DNA from: AP-15 sp963747735
Lineage (GTDB): Bacteria; Pseudomonadota; Alphaproteobacteria; ATCC43930; CGMCC-115725
Reading direction: 5' to 3'
Assembly (NCBI GenBank): GCA_963747735.1
Contig: CAVVGE010000025.1
Location: 1 to 64,000 of the forward strand
DNA length: 64,000 nucleotides
Every line of letters begins with the position of its first letter. Position 1 is the stretch's first letter. The notes beneath the pieces are model-generated. The model saw only the letters and a program-made list of their open reading frames with translations. It was not told where the DNA came from and did not search any database. The position numbers were made by a program, and so were the translations under genes. This document shows positions 16,894 to 26,302 of this stretch, piece after piece.

Positions 16894-17268
16894 TCAGCCG
16901 CCGTTCGCGCCCTCGAAACCGACCAGCACGTAATCGGTGATCCATACGGTCAAGCCGTCGACTGTGTAAGGCCAGCGGTAGGCGATGCGCACCGCCTTGG
17001 CGATGCGATGCGGCTGCTCCTTGAATTCCCAATGCGGGTGCTGCTTGTCTATCTCGATCCACACGCCGGTCATATCTGGGGAAGGAGCGGGAGTTGTGCC
17101 TGAAGCCGGGGCCGCCGTCGTGGTTGCAGCGCCGCCCGCGGCCGGAGGCAAGGCTGGACCCGAGTAGTCGGCGGGAATGAACACGTGGGGATCCATCGCG
17201 TTCTCCTTGCCGTATGTATAGGGGTTCAACATGCAGATCAACGCGCCGAGATCTTTGTCTATCGACAT
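16894..17268 (-). CDS. Hypothetical protein upstream of the DyP peroxidase
   Basis: This 124-residue protein is not recognised. It starts at an ATG with GGAGG 8 nt upstream, which strongly supports translation. The N-terminal part is MSIDKDLGALICMLNPYTYG, then a low-complexity Pro/Ala/Thr linker (about residues 36-65), then a compact C-terminal part with aromatic-rich HPHWEFKEQPHRIAKAVRIA and DGLTVWITDYVLVGFEG. No signal peptide or membrane segment is evident. It lies 242 nt upstream of the DyP gene in the same direction, so the two may be co-transcribed. Confidence 0.7.
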   Translation of the reverse strand: MSIDKDLGALICMLNPYTYGKENAMDPHVFIPADYSGPALPPAAGGAATTTAAPASGTTPAPSPDMTGVWIEIDKQHPHWEFKEQPHRIAKAVRIAYRWPYTVDGLTVWITDYVLVGFEGANGG

Positions 17269-17400
17269 TTGCTCGTCCTCCATCGCAGGTGCCGGCTTAT
17301 GGCGATCACGCCGTGGGCGAGTGTAATCCATTTCACATTGGGATAAAATTTTGCGGTGCCTCCACGATGGCGGCTGCGTCGCGCCCAAAGGGCCGAGAAC

Positions 17401-20400
17401 TCACGCCGCGCCGGCGAAGAGGCGTATTGCGGAGCCGCGATCGAGCGCGGCGAGCGCAGCCTGGACCCGCTCGGGTTCGTTGCGGGTCCTGATCGCGCTG
17501 AAAATCGCATGCGCCCGTTCGAGCAGCTGGCGTGCCGCCGCGATATCCCCGGCGATCTGTCGCAAGGCGGCACGGGTGACCATTGCTCGGGCGAGATCGT
17601 TGCGCGCGCCGATCTGCTCAAAGATCCGGATCGCGGTTTCCGCGTAATCCTCGGCGGATTCGGCTGCTTCGGCGGCGAGGCATTCGGCCAGCAGCCAGCA
17701 CGCCCGACCCTCGTACTGGAGATAGCCGATGGCGCGACTGGCCGACAGAACCTGATCGATCAGCGGCCGAGCGCTGCCCCGGTCGTTTTGCCGGAGCCAA
17801 CCTTCGGCAAGCCACACCGCGCAGATCACACGGGTCCATTGCATCCGTGCGCTTTCGAACCACGCGATCGCGTCGGTTAGCTCTGTGATTCCATAATCGA
17901 GCCTGCCCGCCTTGATGCTCCCGAGCCCGCGGATCGCCCTGGCGAACGCCGCATCTCGGGGAATCGGCGAAAGCGCGAGCGCTTCCTCGCAGCATTCCAA
18001 CCCGCGCTCCACGTCGCCTTGCTGGATGTGTGCCAAGCCGGTGCGCGACCAACCGACCGCCTTTAAGCGCAAATCGTTGAGCACGTTGCCGTGTTCGAGC
18101 CCGCGGCGGCAATAATCGAGGCTGCGTTCCCACTCGCCGAGATAATTCGCATTTGCCGTCAAGAACCAGAGCGTCCGCCCGGCCCACCAGCGATCGCCGC
18201 GCGCTTCGAAGCTCGCCAACGCCCGTTCGCCGGCGGCGAGCCCGTCGCGTGGCCGGCCGGCGATCATGTAAACCTGCGACAGGCAGGATTCGGCAAACGC
18301 ATTGATCTCGTCGAGGCCGGACACCGAGGCGATCCTCGCCGCTTCCCGGCAATGTTGGATCGCCACGTCCGGCCGGCCGCCTGAAGTGCTGTGCAAGAAG
18401 CCGGTCCAATAACACCAGGCAGCCCGGCGCGGCGGGTCGCCGATCTCTTCAACGATGCTGCGAATGTCGTCCAGCGCTTGGATGTGCTGGGTGTACTGCC
18501 CGAGCGCATAGCGGACCTCGGCCTGCTTCAGCACGGCATCGACGCGGCGCAGCCGGTTGGGACCGGTGTCGGGCATCGCGTCGAGGGCGCGCTGCGCCTC
18601 GTTGAAATAGCCGAGGGCATCGCCGTTGGCCCAGCGGCGTTGTGCCTTTTCCGCGGCCACGATCCCGTAATCGACGGCCTTCTCGGTCTCGTCGCTGCGG
18701 CCGAAATGCAGCGCCAGAAATTCCACCACCTCGTCGGCGCGCTCGGCGTAAAGGGCTTCGAGCGCGCTTCCGATGGCGGCATGGCAGGCGCGGCGCTGCC
18801 GCTCCAGCAGACTGCCGTAAGCGGCTTCCTGGGTCAGCCAATGGCGGAAGGCGTAGATCGCTCCTTCCGCCTCGGTCCTCTCGTCAAGGAATCCAAAGCG
18901 GCACAGTTCACGCAGGACGGGTTCGAGCCCGCCTTCGGCTCGCCACACCGTCTGCAAAAGGCGCAGCGAGAATTCGCGGCCGATTACGGCGGCGGTCTGC
19001 AGCAGCCGCTTTGACGCCTGCGGCAGCCGATCGATGCGCGCCATGACCACATCGTGGATTGTCGCCGGGACCATCAGCTCCAGGCGATGAGTGTGGGTCT
19101 CCCCGGCATGTAGCGCCAGCTGTTCGAGAAACAGCGGATTGCCGTCGGCCTTGGCGAGGATTTCCTGGGTCACCGCCTCGGTCAGGGTGTCGTCGCGCAG
19201 CATTGAGCGAACGACGCGCAGGCTGTCGTCCCGGTTCAACGGCTGTAATGGAATTTGCGCCGCGTAGGATTTTTCAATCCAGGACGCCTGAAATTCCGGG
19301 CGGTAGGTGGCGAGGATCAGAATTTTGTTGTCGGCAACGCTGTCGACAAGAAATTCAACGAATTCTGCCGACAGCGTGTCGATCCAATGCAGGTCTTCCA
19401 GCACCAGCACCAGCGGGCGGCGCATGCTTCCTTTGACCGCGAGCTGACGAAACACCTCAAACGTCTTTTGCTTTAACGCTTCCGGCCGTAACGGGGGTGG
19501 CGAATCGTGCCCGTTTTCGATCTCCAGCACTTGGAGCAAAACCAAGCCGTCCTGATCCGGGTCCATCCCGACTTCGCGCAGAACCGAGCGCACTTTCTCG
19601 GCGATTTCTTCACGGGTATCGGTCTCGACAATGCCACAGTTGGCACGCAGCAGGTCGAGGACCAGCTGGTAAGGGATGGCTGTCCCGTAGGACAGGCATC
19701 GTCCCTCCAGCCAGGTGACCCGGCCAGGAGCGAGCTGGCGACGGATCTGATCGACGATGCGGGATTTCCCAATCCCGGGTTCGCCGACAATTCCCACAAC
19801 TCTGCCGCGTCCGCTTTCGGCATGATCGAGGTAATCCTGCAGAGCCGCGACTTCACCAACGCGACCGGCAAAGCTCGTCATGCGCTCCCGCCCGGCTTCG
19901 TCGCGAGCCACGCGCCGACGGGTTATCCCGATCAGCCGGTAGGCGGTGATCGGCTCGGCCTTGCCCCTGAGCGCCAGCGGGCCGACCGGCTCGACGCGGG
20001 CATAGCCTTCGGCCAGCCGCGCGGTCTCGGCGCTGATCAGGATCGTGCCCGGCTCGGCGGCCTGCTCCAGCCGGGCGGCGACATTGGCGGTGTCGCCGAT
20101 CACCGTGTCGTCCCACGGCAGCCGGTTGCCGACGGGTCCGAAAACAACCGGGCCGGTGTGAGCACCGATCCGCATCGGCAGGTCGAGCCCCTTATTTTCG
20201 GCGGTGCCGGCGCCGAGCGCCCGCTGGATCGCGAGCGCGGCCAGAAGCGCGCGCCGAACATGGTCTTCCTGCGTCACCGGCGCGCCGAACAGCGCCATAA
20301 AGCCGTCGCCCCTGAATTGCGGCGCGGTGCCGCCATAGCGGCGCACCTCGGCGAGGCTGGTTTCGAGAAACCGGTGAACGAGCTCGCGCATCGCCTCGGG

Positions 20401-20730
20401 TCCGAGCCGCTCTGTCAGCGGTGTCGAGCCGACGATGTCGCAAAAAAAGACCGTGACCTGCTTCATCTCGCCGGGCGGCAAGCCGGCGGTGGGCGGGCCG
20501 GCGGTGGGCAAACCCCCGGCGGAGGATGGCAGGTGCGCGTAGGGGGCCCCCGGCGCCCCCGGCTCCCGAATCCCCGGCCGGTCGAGCGCGGCGCCGCAAT
20601 GACCGCAGAATTTGTGCCCGGGCGGGTTGGCGGCGCCGCATGCCGGGCAGGCAAGGTCGAGCGGCGTGCCGCACTGCCCGCAAAACCGCATGCCGACAGG
20701 ATGGTCGGCGCCACATCGAGGGCAGCTCAC
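17401..20730 (-). CDS. Zinc-ribbon / class III adenylate cyclase / AAA-type ATPase / TPR protein
   Basis: This 1109-residue signalling protein has four parts. Residues 1-50 hold two zinc ribbons (CPRCGADHPVGMRFCGQCG and CPACGAANPPGHKFCGHCG). A class III nucleotide cyclase domain follows (FFCDIVGST, FRGDGFMALFGAP, DTANVAARLE) with both metal aspartates and the Asn/Arg pair. Then comes a STAND-like ATPase domain with Walker A GEPGIGKSR and LVLEDLHWID, and finally a long TPR-like helical region (about residues 600-1080). Such proteins are common in alpha- and actinobacteria; inputs are unknown. A tandem 20-nt duplication lies just upstream. Confidence 0.9.
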   Translation of the reverse strand: MSCPRCGADHPVGMRFCGQCGTPLDLACPACGAANPPGHKFCGHCGAALDRPGIREPGAPGAPYAHLPSSAGGLPTAGPPTAGLPPGEMKQVTVFFCDIVGSTPLTERLGPEAMRELVHRFLETSLAEVRRYGGTAPQFRGDGFMALFGAPVTQEDHVRRALLAALAIQRALGAGTAENKGLDLPMRIGAHTGPVVFGPVGNRLPWDDTVIGDTANVAARLEQAAEPGTILISAETARLAEGYARVEPVGPLALRGKAEPITAYRLIGITRRRVARDEAGRERMTSFAGRVGEVAALQDYLDHAESGRGRVVGIVGEPGIGKSRIVDQIRRQLAPGRVTWLEGRCLSYGTAIPYQLVLDLLRANCGIVETDTREEIAEKVRSVLREVGMDPDQDGLVLLQVLEIENGHDSPPPLRPEALKQKTFEVFRQLAVKGSMRRPLVLVLEDLHWIDTLSAEFVEFLVDSVADNKILILATYRPEFQASWIEKSYAAQIPLQPLNRDDSLRVVRSMLRDDTLTEAVTQEILAKADGNPLFLEQLALHAGETHTHRLELMVPATIHDVVMARIDRLPQASKRLLQTAAVIGREFSLRLLQTVWRAEGGLEPVLRELCRFGFLDERTEAEGAIYAFRHWLTQEAAYGSLLERQRRACHAAIGSALEALYAERADEVVEFLALHFGRSDETEKAVDYGIVAAEKAQRRWANGDALGYFNEAQRALDAMPDTGPNRLRRVDAVLKQAEVRYALGQYTQHIQALDDIRSIVEEIGDPPRRAAWCYWTGFLHSTSGGRPDVAIQHCREAARIASVSGLDEINAFAESCLSQVYMIAGRPRDGLAAGERALASFEARGDRWWAGRTLWFLTANANYLGEWERSLDYCRRGLEHGNVLNDLRLKAVGWSRTGLAHIQQGDVERGLECCEEALALSPIPRDAAFARAIRGLGSIKAGRLDYGITELTDAIAWFESARMQWTRVICAVWLAEGWLRQNDRGSARPLIDQVLSASRAIGYLQYEGRACWLLAECLAAEAAESAEDYAETAIRIFEQIGARNDLARAMVTRAALRQIAGDIAAARQLLERAHAIFSAIRTRNEPERVQAALAALDRGSAIRLFAGAA

Positions 20731-20771
20731 TCCGGGCCTCCACAGCAGCGCCGGGATGCAGCGTGGAAATC

Positions 20772-20808
20772 AACTATTAGGCGCGGGCGGGAACTATTAG
20801 GCGCGGGC
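20772..20808. repeat. Tandem 17-nt direct repeat upstream of the cyclase gene
   Basis: The 17-nt sequence AACTATTAGGCGCGGGC occurs at 20772-20788 and again at 20792-20808, a 20-nt period. It sits between the start of the cyclase gene and the end of the MetE-like gene, where the cyclase promoter should be. It could be a duplicated operator or a simple replication slip. Confidence 0.8.
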
Positions 20809-20838
20809 TGGCAAAGGATCAAGCTCGGCGCCGATTTC

Positions 20839-22014
20839 TCAGGGCCGGCCCCACAATTCCCGGGTCGCCAGACGCGCGCCATCGGCGAGCGCGGCAAGCT
20901 TGGCCCAGACCACGCTCGGATGGACCTCGCACGAGGTGGAAAAGCTGGCAAAGCCGCAATCCGCGCCGGCGATCACCCGGTCGCGCCCGACCACGCCGGC
21001 AAAGCGGGCGATGCGCTGGGCCACCGTTTCGGGATGCTCGACCAGGTTCGAGGCGTGGGTGACGACACCGGGGACCAGGATCTTGTCCGCCGGCAGCGCG
21101 ACCTCCTCCCAAATCCGCCATTCGTGCTCGTGGCGCGGGTTGGCCGCCTCGAACGAATAGGCGCCGGCAGCGACCCGCAGCATGATGTCGACGATATGGC
21201 GCAATTCGAGGTCGTGAACCCGCGGGCCCATGTTGATGCTGTAGCAGGTGTGGTAGCGGATGCGCTCGGGCGGCAATCCCGCCAGCGCGTGGTTCAAAAG
21301 CTCGACGCTGGCGCTCGCCCAATTGCGGCATTCGGCGAGATCGAGCTCGGGATGCATCGCCCAGTGGCTGGCGAGCTGCGGGTCGTCGATCTGCAAGACG
21401 AGCCCGGCCTCGATGATCGCCCGGTATTCCTCGCGCAGCGCCTCGGCCAGCGCCACCCGGAATTCTTCGTCGGTCCGGTAGTATTCGTTGCTGTTCCAAT
21501 TGGCGAGATTGGCGGGCGACACCGCCGGCATAAACGCTTCCTCGGCGGAAACCGCGGCCAGAGCGGCCTTCAGATCGGCGATGTCGCGCTCCAGCGCGGC
21601 GCGGCCGCGATAGGAGATCGGGCCGGTGCAGACCCAGCTGGTCGGCGGCGCGCGTCCGGCCGTCCCCGGCATTTGCGCCGCCCAGGCGTAGTATTCGGGG
21701 AAGGCGAGGTGCTCGCGCGATTGCGCCCAGCCGCCGGCGCGGGCGCTGTTGGGGCGCGGCTCGATGCCGGTGAGGCGCTCGTTGACATAGGGGATAAAGC
21801 CGAAGCGGCCCATCTCGCCATCGGCGAGGATGTCGATGCCGCACTCCGCCTGGCGGCGCACCACCTCGGCGACGGCGCTCTCGATCCGGGTGGCCAGCGC
21901 GCGGGCGTCGAACGGCGCGCCGCGCTCCTTCGCCTCGATCATCGCCAGAAGATCGGGCGGCCGCGGCAGGCTGCCGACATGGGTCGTCAGGATCCGCTCG
22001 GTGCTGCGCTTCAT
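20839..22014 (-). CDS. Cobalamin-independent methionine synthase (MetE C-terminal) family protein
   Basis: The 391-residue protein resembles the catalytic C-terminal half of MetE and related vitamin-B12-independent methyltransferases. It begins ILTTHVGSLPRP, contains ILADGEMGRFGF, and has the presumed zinc ligands in RYHTCYSINMG (His, Cys) and in GADCGFAS (Cys). Short proteins of this type include CoM-dependent epoxide-opening enzymes and methyltransferases acting on unusual thiols, so methionine synthesis should not be assumed. The ATG at 22014 is preceded by GGAGAGGGGC. Confidence 0.85.
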   Translation of the reverse strand: MKRSTERILTTHVGSLPRPPDLLAMIEAKERGAPFDARALATRIESAVAEVVRRQAECGIDILADGEMGRFGFIPYVNERLTGIEPRPNSARAGGWAQSREHLAFPEYYAWAAQMPGTAGRAPPTSWVCTGPISYRGRAALERDIADLKAALAAVSAEEAFMPAVSPANLANWNSNEYYRTDEEFRVALAEALREEYRAIIEAGLVLQIDDPQLASHWAMHPELDLAECRNWASASVELLNHALAGLPPERIRYHTCYSINMGPRVHDLELRHIVDIMLRVAAGAYSFEAANPRHEHEWRIWEEVALPADKILVPGVVTHASNLVEHPETVAQRIARFAGVVGRDRVIAGADCGFASFSTSCEVHPSVVWAKLAALADGARLATRELWGRP

Positions 22015-22218
22015 GCCCCTCTCCCGGCCACACCGCTATCCGCACCTTAGCCGCTGGGCCAGCCCCTTGCCAGAGCCGCCGCAAAGGGCGCGCGAGGCTC
22101 GCTCCGAACAAACCCACTGCCGAATGCGATTTCGCAACCGCGATCAGCACGCGCTGGACACGGCGTTGACGATTGGGCAAGATCGGCCCCGGTCGTGCTC
22201 TGCGATAGGGGGTATCGC

Positions 22219-22524
22219 ATGAACTCGTGGGTCCCGGCCGCTCTCGCCTTCGCCGTTTTGGGCGCGCTCGCGGCTGCGAGCGCCAATGCCGGTCCTTGCC
22301 CGCACAGCAAGTCGCGCAATTGCCTTCAGCTGCCGCCGACCATCGATTTCAGCTCGGTGCCCGACATCTCCGGCCGGATCGTCGGCAGCGAGGCGACGGC
22401 CGGGCCGGCGGCGGCGCCGAGCTTGGCCGGGCCGGAGCCGGCAAGCCCGTATACCGGCCCGATGGTCGGGATCAGCACCAAGGCGCGGGCGCCGACGGTC
22501 GGATATTACTGGTCGATCAACTAG
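22219..22524 (+). CDS. Small secreted protein of unknown function
   Basis: This 101-residue protein has a clear signal peptide (NSWVPAALAFAVLGALAAASANA, cleavage near residue 24), two cysteines close after it (GPCPHSKSRNCLQL) and a Gly/Ala/Pro-rich body ending VGYYWSIN. I do not recognise a family. Start: ATG at 22219. Its last 8 nt overlap the 3' end of the convergent phosphoribosyltransferase gene. Confidence 0.6.
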   Translation: MNSWVPAALAFAVLGALAAASANAGPCPHSKSRNCLQLPPTIDFSSVPDISGRIVGSEATAGPAAAPSLAGPEPASPYTGPMVGISTKARAPTVGYYWSIN

Positions 22525-23182
22525 CGTCCCCTCGGCTGCTCGCGCCGGGCCGGCGCCGCGCCAGCAAAGCGACGACCTCCGCGTCGCTGAGCTGGGCAAA
22601 ATCGGCATAATGCGCGCCGACCGCCACAAATGGGCTCGGGGTTTGCAGGCAAACGATCTTGTCGGCCTCGCCACGCAGTGCTTCGATCGTGTCGCTGGGC
22701 GCCACCGGCACCGCCAGCACGATTTTGGCGGCGCCCGCCTGGCGGATCGCCCGCAACGCCGCCCGCATGGTGCTGCCGGTGGCGATCCCGTCATCGACGA
22801 CGATCACGGTCCTGCCGGCGAGCGGCACCGGCGGGCGGTCCCCCAGGTATGCCGCGCGGCGGCGCTCGATCTCAACCCGCTGGCGGGCGGTTTCGGCCTC
22901 GATATAGGGCCTCTCTACACCGAGCTCGGCGGCGATGCGATCGCTGATCACGATATGCGTCTCGGCCCCGTCGGCGACCGCGCCCAAGGCCAGCTCCGGC
23001 TGCCCTGGCGCGCCGATCTTGCGGACCATCACCAGGTCGAGCGGAGCATCGAGCATGTCGGCAATCTCGCGGCCGACCGCCACGCCGCCGCGCGGCAAGG
23101 CCAGCACGACCGGCCGATCGCCCCGCAAGTGCCGCAATCGGCGGCCAAGCCGACGGCCTGCCGATCGCCGATTGGCGAACAT
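22517..23182 (-). CDS. Phosphoribosyltransferase family protein
   Basis: The 221-residue protein has the type I PRTase fold: VLALPRGGVAVGREIA near the N-terminus, MVRKIGAPGQPELALGAV, and the PRPP-binding motif VIVVDDGIATGSTM (about residues 124-137). This layout is typical of the orphan PRTases that occur alone or fused to hydrolases and are not tied to a nucleotide pathway. Both acidic PRPP-loop residues are present, so it is probably active. The base substrate is unknown. Confidence 0.9.
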   Translation of the reverse strand: MFANRRSAGRRLGRRLRHLRGDRPVVLALPRGGVAVGREIADMLDAPLDLVMVRKIGAPGQPELALGAVADGAETHIVISDRIAAELGVERPYIEAETARQRVEIERRRAAYLGDRPPVPLAGRTVIVVDDGIATGSTMRAALRAIRQAGAAKIVLAVPVAPSDTIEALRGEADKIVCLQTPSPFVAVGAHYADFAQLSDAEVVALLARRRPGASSRGDAS

Positions 23183-23264
23183 GGCCGGGCCCCCTCGCTC
23201 CCTTTGCGTTCCCAGCTTATATGGTGGCGCTGCTCACCCCGCCCAGGACCGCTCGCGTAAACCC

Positions 23265-23909
23265 ATGCCCGGCCCGGCTACGCTGTTCCGCCCCTCCGAG
23301 CGCGCCGTCGATCTCGGCGTTCTCGGCAGCGGCGTCGCGCTCGGCGCGGGCGGTGCGGCCGGGCTGACCGCCGCGGTGCTCGGCACGCCCGATGCCGGCC
23401 GGGTGGTCGCCGCCGTCTTGCTGTATGCCGCGGCATTGCCGGCGACGTTTCTGTGCGCGCTCTTGCTCACTGCGGCGCTCGGCGGCCGGCGCCGCGTGCT
23501 GCTCCGCCGCATCGACCACGCCGCGATTTTTGTCATGATCGCCGCCACCGCAACTCCGTTCGCCCTCGATCGGCAGGGCCTCGGCTGGGGCTGGGCCGCC
23601 ACCGCGGCGGTCTGGGCGGCGGCCGCGATCGGGGTCTTTGTCAAGCTGCGCTTTCCGATCGGCCCTCCGCGCAGCTCGGCCGCGGCCTATATCCTGCTCG
23701 GCTGGTTCAGCCTGTTGGCGATCGGCCCGGCGATCGCCTCACGCCGGACCCTCATCCTGATCGCTGCCGGCGTCGCCTGCTACCTGGTCGGCCTGGTCTT
23801 TCATTTGTGGCGCCGGCTGCCCTACCACCGGGCGATCTGGCACGTCTTTGTCGTGCTCGGCGCCGCCTGCCACTATGTCGCGGTGATCGACGGCGTTGTT
23901 CTCGGCTAG
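23265..23909 (+). CDS. Hemolysin III / PAQR family membrane protein
   Basis: The 214-residue protein has seven hydrophobic segments and the C-terminal PAQR/HlyIII motif LPYHRAIWHVFVVLGAACHY with the metal-binding histidines, plus RIDHAAIFVMIAATATPF in the third helix. Family members are zinc-dependent membrane hydrolase-like proteins; bacterial roles are poorly defined and haemolysis should not be inferred. The N-terminal helices are unusually rich in Gly/Ala. The start is the ATG at 23265. Its TAG overlaps the stop of the convergent dehalogenase-like gene within a CTAG palindrome. Confidence 0.88.
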   Translation: MPGPATLFRPSERAVDLGVLGSGVALGAGGAAGLTAAVLGTPDAGRVVAAVLLYAAALPATFLCALLLTAALGGRRRVLLRRIDHAAIFVMIAATATPFALDRQGLGWGWAATAAVWAAAAIGVFVKLRFPIGPPRSSAAAYILLGWFSLLAIGPAIASRRTLILIAAGVACYLVGLVFHLWRRLPYHRAIWHVFVVLGAACHYVAVIDGVVLG

Positions 23910-24790
23910 CCGAAATGCCCGAGCAATGCCGCGAGCGTCTCCTCCGGCGCCTCCTCCGGCACGTAATGGCCGCAGGGGAGCGCGCCCCCCGTGGCGTCGG
24001 TCGCGTAATGCTGCCGCCACACCGCCAGCACATCGCCATGCACACCCTCGGTATGGCTTTTGGCGCCCCAGATCACCAAGAGCGGCAGCGTGATCTTATG
24101 TCCGGCCGCGAAATCGGCGGTGTCCATTTCGAGGTCGCAAGTCGCACACGCGCGGTAATCGGCGCACGACCCCTTGATCGTCTTCCAGTTGAAGCAGCGG
24201 ACATATTCGGCAAACGCTTCGGGATCGAAAAAACCGAGGCCGAGGCCGGGCTTCGACAATTTCTTTTCCATGTACCATTGCGCCGGCACCCCGGCCAGCA
24301 TGCGCTCGGGAAAGTCGTAGGGCTGCGCCATCAGCGCCCAGTGCCACGAGCGCAACGCCCACTCCTTGGAAGTGTGGGTCCAGATGTGATGGTTGGGCAG
24401 GATGTCGATCAGCGCGGCGCGCTCGACCCGGTCCGGGTGGTCGAGGCACATGCGCGCGGTGGTGCGCGCCCCGCGGTCGTGCCCGGCGACAAAGAATTTG
24501 CGATAGCCGAGCTTTGCCATGACCTCGACCTGGTCCTGCGCCATCGCCCGGAACGAATAGCTGATGTTGTTTTCGCCGGGTTCGTCGGGGCCGATGCTGT
24601 CGCCGTAGCCGCGCAGATCGGGGGTGACGACGTGAAACCGCTCGGCCAGACGCGGCGCGATCTTGCCCCACGAGGCATGGGTCAGCGGGTTGCCGTGCAG
24701 CAGCAGCAAGGGCGGCCCGTCGCCGCCATGGCGCAGGTTGATCCGCGCCCCGCTGGTTTCGATCTCGATCCGCGCAAACCCCTCGAACAT
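23906..24790 (-). CDS. Haloacetate/fluoroacetate dehalogenase-like alpha/beta hydrolase
   Basis: The 294-residue protein has an aspartate nucleophile in AGHDRGARTTARM (about residue 107), the arginine pair that follows it, the halide-site WHWALMAQPYDFPE (His-Trp) and the catalytic His in CGHYVPEEAPEE. This is the pattern of fluoroacetate dehalogenases, which use Asp attack to cleave a C-F or C-Cl bond; epoxide hydrolase-like activity is the alternative. The start at the ATG at 24790 gives the normal length. It is divergent from the MFS transporter gene, sharing a 96-nt promoter region. Confidence 0.88.
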   Translation of the reverse strand: MFEGFARIEIETSGARINLRHGGDGPPLLLLHGNPLTHASWGKIAPRLAERFHVVTPDLRGYGDSIGPDEPGENNISYSFRAMAQDQVEVMAKLGYRKFFVAGHDRGARTTARMCLDHPDRVERAALIDILPNHHIWTHTSKEWALRSWHWALMAQPYDFPERMLAGVPAQWYMEKKLSKPGLGLGFFDPEAFAEYVRCFNWKTIKGSCADYRACATCDLEMDTADFAAGHKITLPLLVIWGAKSHTEGVHGDVLAVWRQHYATDATGGALPCGHYVPEEAPEETLAALLGHFG

Positions 24791-24886
24791 CGCTCGCCCC
24801 TCGTCCCGCCGGTGAGCGGCGTAGACTATCGGCGAATATGCGGCGGCGATAGGGGCCGGTCCGGCCGGATCGAGAAGAGGAAAAGC

Positions 24887-26146
24887 GTGATCCACCGCGA
24901 TGCGCCCGAACCCAGGCGGGTTTCGCCGCCAGTCCCGCGCCCGGCGCTCGCCGCGCTGTTGCCGCTCTATGTCGTCGTGTTTGCCGGCTTTGTCGGCTAC
25001 AGCCTGATGATCACGGTGTTCACGCCGATGCTGCTGCGCGCCGACACCGGGATGGTGGCTGCCGGCACCTCGACATCCGATCGGACGATCGCCCTCGGCG
25101 TGCTGCTCTCTCTTTACCCTTTTGGCCAGCTTATCGGCTCGCCGGTGCTGGGGGCGCTTTCCGACCGGTTCGGGCGGCGGCCGGTGCTGCTCGTCTCGCT
25201 TGCCGCGACGACGCTGTGCTACGCCGCGATCAGCGTTGCGATCGAGATGCCGAGCCTCGCGGGCCTCGGCGCGGCGACGCTCGTTGCCGGGTTCGCCGAA
25301 GGCAACATCGTCACCGCGCAAGGGGCAATCGCCGACCTCGTCGCCCCGGCCGAGCGCAACCGCTATTTCGGCTACATTTATCTCGCGGCGAGCCTCGCCT
25401 ACATCGTCGGGCCGCTCGCCGGCGGCAAGCTCGCCGATCCGGGCCTCGTCGCGTGGTTCGGCGAGGCCACACCCTTCTGGGCGAGCTTTGCCCTGCTCGT
25501 GCTGACGGCTCTCGCGGTCCTGCGGCTCTTCCACGAAACCAAGGTGCGGGACGCCGAGCGGAGCTTTCGCCTCGGCGAGGCGGTCTCGGGCCTCGCGCGC
25601 ATCGTCACCGACCGTCGCCTGCGTCGCTATTATTCGGTCAATTTTCTGATTTACCTGGCGATGTTCGGGTTTTTCCGCTCCTACCCGATGTATTTGGTGG
25701 ACCAATACCATCTCGAAGTTTCGCGCGTATCGGAGTTCGTCGCCTTCACCGGCGTCGGGATCGTGCTCGCCAATCTTTGGCTGACCGGGTTTTTGTCGGC
25801 GCGTATCCCGGTCAAAATCATGACTGTCGGCTCGGCCGTTTTTGCCGGCGTCTTCATGGCCGCGATCCCGGTCCCCTCGCATCTCGCGGCGATGTGGCCG
25901 CTGCTGTTCCTGACCTCGCTCGGCATCGCGCTGGCACTGCCGGGCTGTGCCAGCCTTCTTTCGAACGCCACCGACCGCGCCGAGCAGGGCCGCGTCATGG
26001 GCAACAACCAGGCGCTTCAGGTCGCGGCTGAAGCGCTTTCCGGCCTCGCCGCCGGCTTCCTTGCCGCGATCCTCGTCAAATTGCCGCTCTTCGTCCTCGG
26101 CGCGATCGCCATCCTCGCGGCGATCCTGGTCGCGGCGTTGATCTGA
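24887..26146 (+). CDS. MFS transporter (TetA-like, 12 helices)
   Basis: The 419-residue protein is a major facilitator. It has the helix 2-3 motif GALSDRFGRRPVLLVSL (about residues 89-105) and the drug-antiporter-like stretch GPLAGGKLADPG after helix 5. It starts with GTG at 24887 behind an AGAAGAGG purine run, with about 20 cytoplasmic residues before helix 1. The C-terminal half has GRVMGNNQALQVAAEALS, typical of the TetA/tetracycline-like branch. The substrate is unknown. Confidence 0.88.
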   Translation: MIHRDAPEPRRVSPPVPRPALAALLPLYVVVFAGFVGYSLMITVFTPMLLRADTGMVAAGTSTSDRTIALGVLLSLYPFGQLIGSPVLGALSDRFGRRPVLLVSLAATTLCYAAISVAIEMPSLAGLGAATLVAGFAEGNIVTAQGAIADLVAPAERNRYFGYIYLAASLAYIVGPLAGGKLADPGLVAWFGEATPFWASFALLVLTALAVLRLFHETKVRDAERSFRLGEAVSGLARIVTDRRLRRYYSVNFLIYLAMFGFFRSYPMYLVDQYHLEVSRVSEFVAFTGVGIVLANLWLTGFLSARIPVKIMTVGSAVFAGVFMAAIPVPSHLAAMWPLLFLTSLGIALALPGCASLLSNATDRAEQGRVMGNNQALQVAAEALSGLAAGFLAAILVKLPLFVLGAIAILAAILVAALI

Positions 26147-26302
26147 GAACCGATGAGGCGGCTCCCGTTGCCGCGCCGGCGGCGAAATCAACAGAGCTCC
26201 GTAAGAAAAAAGAAAGCCCGCGGTAAAGCGTGCTGCCGACGGCCGCGCTATCTGTAGCTGCCTCGATCGCCGTGAGGTGCACGCACCGGCAGCAGCGTTG
26301 GG

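Noticed and set aside
24791..26191. Minus-strand frame continuing upstream of the dehalogenase-like gene, antisense to the MFS transporter
   Set aside because: Composition is that of a shadow (Arg/Glu/Gln-rich, no domains); the transporter on the plus strand is clearly the coding strand.
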